Positions 15,472-18,173 of a stretch of 18,173 nt of DNA are shown here, one piece after another. The translations under genes were made by a program, and so were the position numbers. The DNA lies in NCBI GenBank assembly GCA_026400415.1, contig JAPLPA010000221.1:1-18173 (forward strand). The letters are read 5' to 3'. The notes below the pieces were generated by a model, which was not told the DNA's origin, did no database searches, and was given only the letters and a program-made list of their open reading frames with translations. Each line of letters begins with the position of its first letter. The first letter of the stretch is position 1. Source of the stretch: Afipia sp. (lineage in GTDB: Bacteria > Pseudomonadota > Alphaproteobacteria > Rhizobiales > Xanthobacteraceae).

Positions 15472-16388
15472 CTCGCGTGCTGTATTTTGGGAATCTGCGG
15501 CAGCGTTTTAGACGCGACATCGCGCAGCTTTTGCACTTCGACGAGCAGATCATCAAGCGGCGGAATATTGTCGTCACGTTCGATAATAGTAGAAACCGGG
15601 CCGAAGCGCCGCAGCGCTGCTTCATAAAGCGTCCACACATCATCGCACACGGGATGATCGTGGGTGTCGACGATATGAGTGTCCATGTGGGTGTGACCCG
15701 CCATGTGAAATTGCACGACCCGGTCCGCGGGAATTCCGTTCAGGAACGTGTAGGGGTCGTAGCCGTGATTGAAGGCGCTGACATAGACGTTGTTGACATC
15801 GAACAGCAGCCAGCAGCCGGAACGGCGCGACAATTCCGAAAGAAATTCCCACTCAGTCATTTCGCAATTTGCGAATTGCACATACGTCGAGACATTTTCG
15901 AGCACGAGCTCGCGACCAAGAAAATCTTGAACGAGTTGCACGCGGCTCACGACATGATCGAGCGATTCCTGCGTGTAAGGAATTGGTAGCAGATCATGCA
16001 AATTCTTACCGTGAACCCCGGTCCAGCACAGATGATCCGAAATCCATTTCGGCTGCACGTGCGCGGCCAGTTCTTTCAAGCCTGACAGATATTCAAAATT
16101 CGGTGGCGCCGTCGATGCGATCGACAGCGAGACACCGTGCATGACGACGGGATAGCGCTCGCGAATCCGATCCAGCATGCGTAACGGCTGGCCGCCGGGC
16201 AGCATATAGTTGTCGCTGATGACCTCGAACCAGTCGATCGGCGGATTGCCATTGAGAATATCGTCGTAGTGCTGAGCACGAAGCCCTAATCCGAAGCCGA
16301 GAAATGGAGGTTTGACGGCATTGCTGCGAACCACCGGCGCGGATTTCGCGGCCAAATCTGTTTTCGGCATTTTGCTGGTAATATTCAT
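15468..16388 (-). CDS. bufB: BufB-like MNIO maturase (DUF692)
   Basis: A 306-residue multinuclear non-heme iron-dependent oxidase of the DUF692 family. Probable iron ligands are visible along a TIM-barrel-like series: His84 (MHGVSLS), His119 (SDHL), Glu164 (LENVS), Asp197 (FDVNNVYVSAFNHG, with His208), His228 and His232 (FHMAGHT), Asp241 and His243 (DTHDHP), Glu270 (IERDD). MNIO enzymes oxidise cysteines in a peptide precursor; in bufferins they generate thiooxazole-type, copper-binding residues. The precursor genes lie just upstream. About 27 residues precede the conserved GFGLGLR start. GGTGGGAACA stands before the ATG. The stop overlaps bufC. A hairpin separates it from the upstream precursor, so it is probably expressed at a lower level. 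Confidence 0.95.
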   Translation of the reverse strand: MNITSKMPKTDLAAKSAPVVRSNAVKPPFLGFGLGLRAQHYDDILNGNPPIDWFEVISDNYMLPGGQPLRMLDRIRERYPVVMHGVSLSIASTAPPNFEYLSGLKELAAHVQPKWISDHLCWTGVHGKNLHDLLPIPYTQESLDHVVSRVQLVQDFLGRELVLENVSTYVQFANCEMTEWEFLSELSRRSGCWLLFDVNNVYVSAFNHGYDPYTFLNGIPADRVVQFHMAGHTHMDTHIVDTHDHPVCDDVWTLYEAALRRFGPVSTIIERDDNIPPLDDLLVEVQKLRDVASKTLPQIPKIQHAR

Positions 16389-16454
16389 GATGTTCCCACC
16401 GTGATCGTCGATTTGGCCAGCAGCATTTCTCAGACAATATCACAAGAAGATAAA

Positions 16455-16487
16455 GAAGGAGCCGAAACCCGAAAGTCCGGCTCCTTC
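16455..16487 (-). terminator. Hairpin terminator or attenuator between the proximal bufA and bufB
   Basis: Perfect 10-bp inverted repeat, arms 16455-16464 and 16478-16487, 13-base loop. It lies 20 bases past the bufA stop on the minus strand, followed by a moderately T-rich stretch (CTTTATCTTCTT). Because bufB follows 66 bases later, it probably acts as a partial terminator or as a stabilising 3' end for the abundant precursor message. Confidence 0.75.
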
Positions 16488-16506
16488 GGTTTCATTCAAG
16501 GTCAGC

Positions 16507-16761
16507 TTAGCCAGCGGTGAACTTGCCCTTGCCAGCTTCGCACTTTGCCTTGTCCATCATCGAAAAGCCCTGGCCCTTGCAGGCGTTCTGGCCCTTGCAG
16601 GCGTTTGCGCCGCCCTTACAGGCGCCCTGGCCCTTGCAGGCGTTGACACCAACGCACTTGCCATCGGCAGCGTGAGCGACAGTCGTCATGGTCGCGCCGG
16701 CGAGGAAAAGCGTTGCAGCGGCAGCAGCGAGAGTGGCACCGGATTTTGAAGTCATCTTCAT
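16507..16761 (-). CDS. bufA: Bufferin-type precursor peptide, six-Cys (BufA2-like), proximal copy
   Basis: An 84-residue periplasmic precursor. A Sec signal peptide covers residues 1-32 (ATLAAAAATLFLAGA core, AHA-A cleavage). The mature part has six cysteines, Cys36, 42, 48, 55, 61 and 74, four of them in ACKG units spaced 6-7 residues, ending GFSMMDKAKCEAGKG. Such peptides are exported after BufB/BufC modify cysteines and are known in Caulobacter to sequester excess copper. An AGGAGG lies 9 bases before the ATG. It is followed by a hairpin and then bufB and bufC. A GTAACC-N16-CGTA element lies about 135-160 bases upstream. The coding DNA of the CKG units is itself repetitive (repeated copies of an about 17-base unit between 16571 and 16645). 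Confidence 0.9.
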   Translation of the reverse strand: MKMTSKSGATLAAAAATLFLAGATMTTVAHAADGKCVGVNACKGQGACKGGANACKGQNACKGQGFSMMDKAKCEAGKGKFTAG

Positions 16762-16893
16762 AGACGTATCCTCCTGGGTTTATGATCAACAAACCGGCCC
16801 GGCACTAGCGGACTAAGAAATACGCCGCACCGGACCAACCGAATGACGCCGAATAGCGGAACCCGATCATCGAACAGATCATTCATTCGCAGG

Positions 16894-16919
16894 TACGTTG
16901 GGAAAGCGAAGTTGGTTAC
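16894..16919 (-). promoter_or_regulatory. Candidate ECF-type promoter of the proximal bufA-bufBC operon
   Basis: On the minus strand GTAACC (16919-16914), a 16-base spacer, CGTA (16897-16894). This resembles the SigF promoter of Caulobacter as I recall it (GTAACC, 16 bases, CGAA), which controls bufferin operons there. Predicted transcription start near 16887, about 125 bases before the bufA ATG. A similar element occurs upstream of the other precursor gene. Confidence 0.5.
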
Positions 16920-16995
16920 GCGCGTTTCGATAAAATCAGGAAATATTTCACCGCAAGCCCAAATCCAATTTCACAAAGTTGTCTTGCAAAATAAA

Positions 16996-17027
16996 ATAGC
17001 GGGAGCCCAACGACGGCCTCCCGCTAT
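16996..17027 (-). terminator. Rho-independent terminator of the distal bufA copy
   Basis: Perfect 10-bp inverted repeat, arms 16996-17005 and 17018-17027, 12-base loop. On the minus strand it is followed by an A/T stretch rich in T (ATTTTATTTT, overlapping the end of the stem). It starts about 12 bases past the stop of the precursor gene at 17039 and separates the two precursor genes. Confidence 0.88.
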
Positions 17028-17038
17028 CGTGAAGTGTA

Positions 17039-17299
17039 TTAGCCGACGAACTTGCCGCCCTGAGCGTCGCAACCGGCCTTCGAGGACATCGAGAAGCCCT
17101 GACCCTTGCAGGCATTCATGCCCTTGCAGGAATTCGACGCACTCTTGCAGGCGCTTTGGCCCTTGCAGGCGTTGGCAGCAACGCACTTGCCCTGCGCAGC
17201 CTGAGCCGGGGTCGTGCCGGTCGAGGCGACAGCGCCAGCAAGAAACAGCGTTGCTGCGGCGATTGCGAGGGTAGTGCCCGATTTGGAATCCATCTTCAT
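17039..17299 (-). CDS. bufA: Bufferin-type precursor peptide, six-Cys (BufA2-like), distal copy
   Basis: An 86-residue paralogue of the precursor at 16507, sharing the MKM-x-SKSG start, the ATLFLAGA signal core, GKCV, and the cysteine order (Cys39, 45, 51, 58, 64, 77). Differences are concentrated in the signal-cleavage region and between the cysteines (ACKSASNSCKGMNACKG). The signal peptide ends near residue 35 (AQA-AQGKC). The ATG at 17299 has AGGAGA 8 bases upstream; the longer frame from 17365 has no support. It has its own terminator, and an ECF-like motif lies about 220-245 bases upstream, so it is a separate transcription unit that probably uses the BufB/BufC pair encoded further along. 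Confidence 0.9.
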   Translation of the reverse strand: MKMDSKSGTTLAIAAATLFLAGAVASTGTTPAQAAQGKCVAANACKGQSACKSASNSCKGMNACKGQGFSMSSKAGCDAQGGKFVG

Positions 17300-17321
17300 G
17301 ACGATCTCCTTGGATGATTGT

Positions 17322-17347
17322 TGAAAAGCCGTACTGAAAAGCCGTGT
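17322..17347. repeat. Two-copy 13-bp tandem repeat in the bufA leader
   Basis: The 11-base sequence tgaaaagccgt occurs at 17322-17332 and again at 17335-17345, so the period is 13. It lies 23-48 bases before the distal bufA ATG, within the predicted leader RNA. It could be an operator or just a small duplication. Confidence 0.6.
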
Positions 17348-17517
17348 CGATTGCCGCCACGACAATGCAGAACGAATGAAGAGCGATCGTCCTCAGTTTC
17401 CAGAACGTGGGATAAGCAAACCAAAGCCGCTCTATCCGGGGAACCAATAGGACAGAAAAGCTGACGCATCTGTTTGTCTCACGTCATGGCCACCAATTCG
17501 GCCACTCTGCGGAGAGC

Positions 17518-17542
17518 TACGCGTGAGATTGATTTTGGTTAC
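17518..17542 (-). promoter_or_regulatory. Candidate ECF-type promoter of the distal bufA
   Basis: On the minus strand GTAACC (17542-17537), a 15-base spacer, CGTA (17521-17518). It matches the element in front of the other precursor gene except for one base of spacing. The implied leader is about 210 bases, rather long, so the call is less certain than for the proximal copy. Confidence 0.4.
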
Positions 17543-17710
17543 AGGAAATCAGTAGATTTTTTTGTTTTGGCATCGGGAATATTCCAGCCGTACTGCGCCA
17601 CAGCTAAAAACGCGATAATCATTCTGTTCCGACGTGGCGTCCGAAGACCCGGCGCAAGCGATAAGAACCTCCTACCCCACTGCAGAAGTTTCAGACCCGC
17701 GTTGCGCCGA

Positions 17711-18173
17711 TCAATTCAACGACGCGCGCTTAACCTTGAGTTTTGCCATTTGCTCCACAGTTTTCTTCAATTCGTCGGCATTGAACGACGGATATGAGCA
17801 AATGCGATTGCTGCAGGCGAAGGCCGCGGGCTCACCGAGGTCGGGATATTCCACATCAGGATTTGGCAGCTTTCCTTCACGCAAATCCAACCATTCGAGG
17901 CGCTTGTATCGCGCCGGGAATGCTCTTGCGGTTGCGTCCAACGCTTTGGCACGCGGATCATCTTTATGACCGACCACCGTGATATGCGTCGGCTCGACGC
18001 TTAGCTCATCGTCAGCAATCAGAACGCCGGGGAGCGGTCGGATCATGTCTGCCGCCGCGCCTGCCAGATAGCGCATCCAGTGCGAGGCGCTCTCACGGTC
18101 AACATCGTTGCCGTCATAGCGATCGAGCAAGTTCATAAAGCGAACGATCTGAATTTGCTCATCCATGAGCTTA
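17711..18173 (-). CDS. C-terminal part of a thioredoxin-domain (DUF255/YyaL-like) protein, 5' end outside window
   Basis: The frame is open to the right edge (AAG CTC before the ATG at 18166), so the ATG is probably internal and this is the last 150 or so residues of a larger protein. Seen: an N-terminal stretch SASHWMRYLAGAAADMIRPLPGVLIADDE, then EPTHITVVGHKDDPRAKALDATARAFP, and a closing block with paired cysteines CSNRICSYPSFNADEL. The VVGxxDDPxxxAL strand and the late Cys-x4-Cys block followed by xLxxTVEQM resemble the C-terminal end of YyaL/spermatogenesis-associated-20-type proteins, which have an N-terminal thioredoxin-like domain and an alpha-barrel. The N-terminal domain is not in the window, so the assignment is moderate. 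No terminator was found between this gene and the bufferin locus. Confidence 0.55.
   Translation of the reverse strand, partial: KLMDEQIQIVRFMNLLDRYDGNDVDRESASHWMRYLAGAAADMIRPLPGVLIADDELSVEPTHITVVGHKDDPRAKALDATARAFPARYKRLEWLDLREGKLPNPDVEYPDLGEPAAFACSNRICSYPSFNADELKKTVEQMAKLKVKRASLN

Larger units (their letters stand above)
17300..17710 (-). promoter_or_regulatory. 411-bp gene-free region upstream of the distal bufA
   Basis: No credible gene was found; the longer open frames here run antisense into the neighbouring gene and resemble nothing known. It holds the bufA ribosome site, a 13-bp tandem repeat (17322-17347) in the leader, and the GTAACC/CGTA element at 17518-17542. No hairpin terminator was seen for the gene ending at 17711. 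Confidence 0.5.

Noticed and set aside
15126..15989. 287-residue plus-strand open frame opposite bufB/bufC
   Set aside because: Spans the junction of two well-supported genes on the other strand and resembles no protein family.
16571..16645. Repeated 17-base units that look like a small repeat array
   Set aside because: They are the codons for the ACKGQ units of the bufferin precursor, so protein-level repetition explains them; spacing is irregular and there are no CRISPR-like spacers.
17474..17797. 107-residue plus-strand open frame in the gap upstream of the distal bufA
   Set aside because: Runs antisense into the DUF255-like gene, has no ribosome site or recognisable motif, and contains the candidate bufA promoter.

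Overview
The window looks like a chromosomal stretch of an alphaproteobacterium, most likely of the Hyphomicrobiales (Bradyrhizobium / Nitrobacteraceae / Xanthobacteraceae type). The evidence is the fairly high GC, the tripartite tricarboxylate transporter (TTT) genes with several Bug-type binding proteins, the AtzE/G/H-F amidase set, and the style of the HU-like and L,D-transpeptidase proteins. No mobile element, CRISPR array, rRNA or tRNA was seen.

Region 1 (about 24-4540) is an amide/urea-nitrogen module. Four overlapping plus-strand genes (atzG-like, atzE-like amidase, atzH/hpxZ-like, GntR/FCD regulator) converge, with only 3 bp between, on a minus-strand allophanate hydrolase (atzF-like). 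By family knowledge these act on carboxylated biuret/urea intermediates and end in ammonia and CO2. No cyanuric acid hydrolase or urea carboxylase lies inside the window. A small HU-family gene with a clear terminator follows.

Region 2 (about 5390-11099) is a TTT uptake cluster. A tctB-tctA-tctC operon runs on the minus strand and is flanked by two further plus-strand tctC (Bug) genes, giving three periplasmic binding proteins for one membrane pair. TctB has an N-terminal extension of about 110 residues. An L,D-transpeptidase with a long Ala-rich coiled-coil insert follows.

Region 3 (about 12931-17550, minus strand) is the most interesting part: a bufferin-type RiPP/copper metallophore locus. 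Reading in the direction of transcription it holds two tandem six-Cys BufA2-like precursors (each with a hairpin terminator behind it and a GTAACC-N15/16-CGTA motif in front, resembling an ECF sigma promoter), a DUF692/MNIO maturase (bufB), a DUF2063 partner (bufC), a creatininase-family gene interrupted by one in-frame TGA, and a putative secreted gluzincin-like peptidase that lacks the HExxH zinc motif. Start/stop overlaps (ATGA, TGATG) and a 19-bp gap tie the last four genes into one operon, yet the two distal ones both look damaged.

The right edge carries the 3' part of a probable thioredoxin/DUF255 (YyaL-like) gene on the minus strand.
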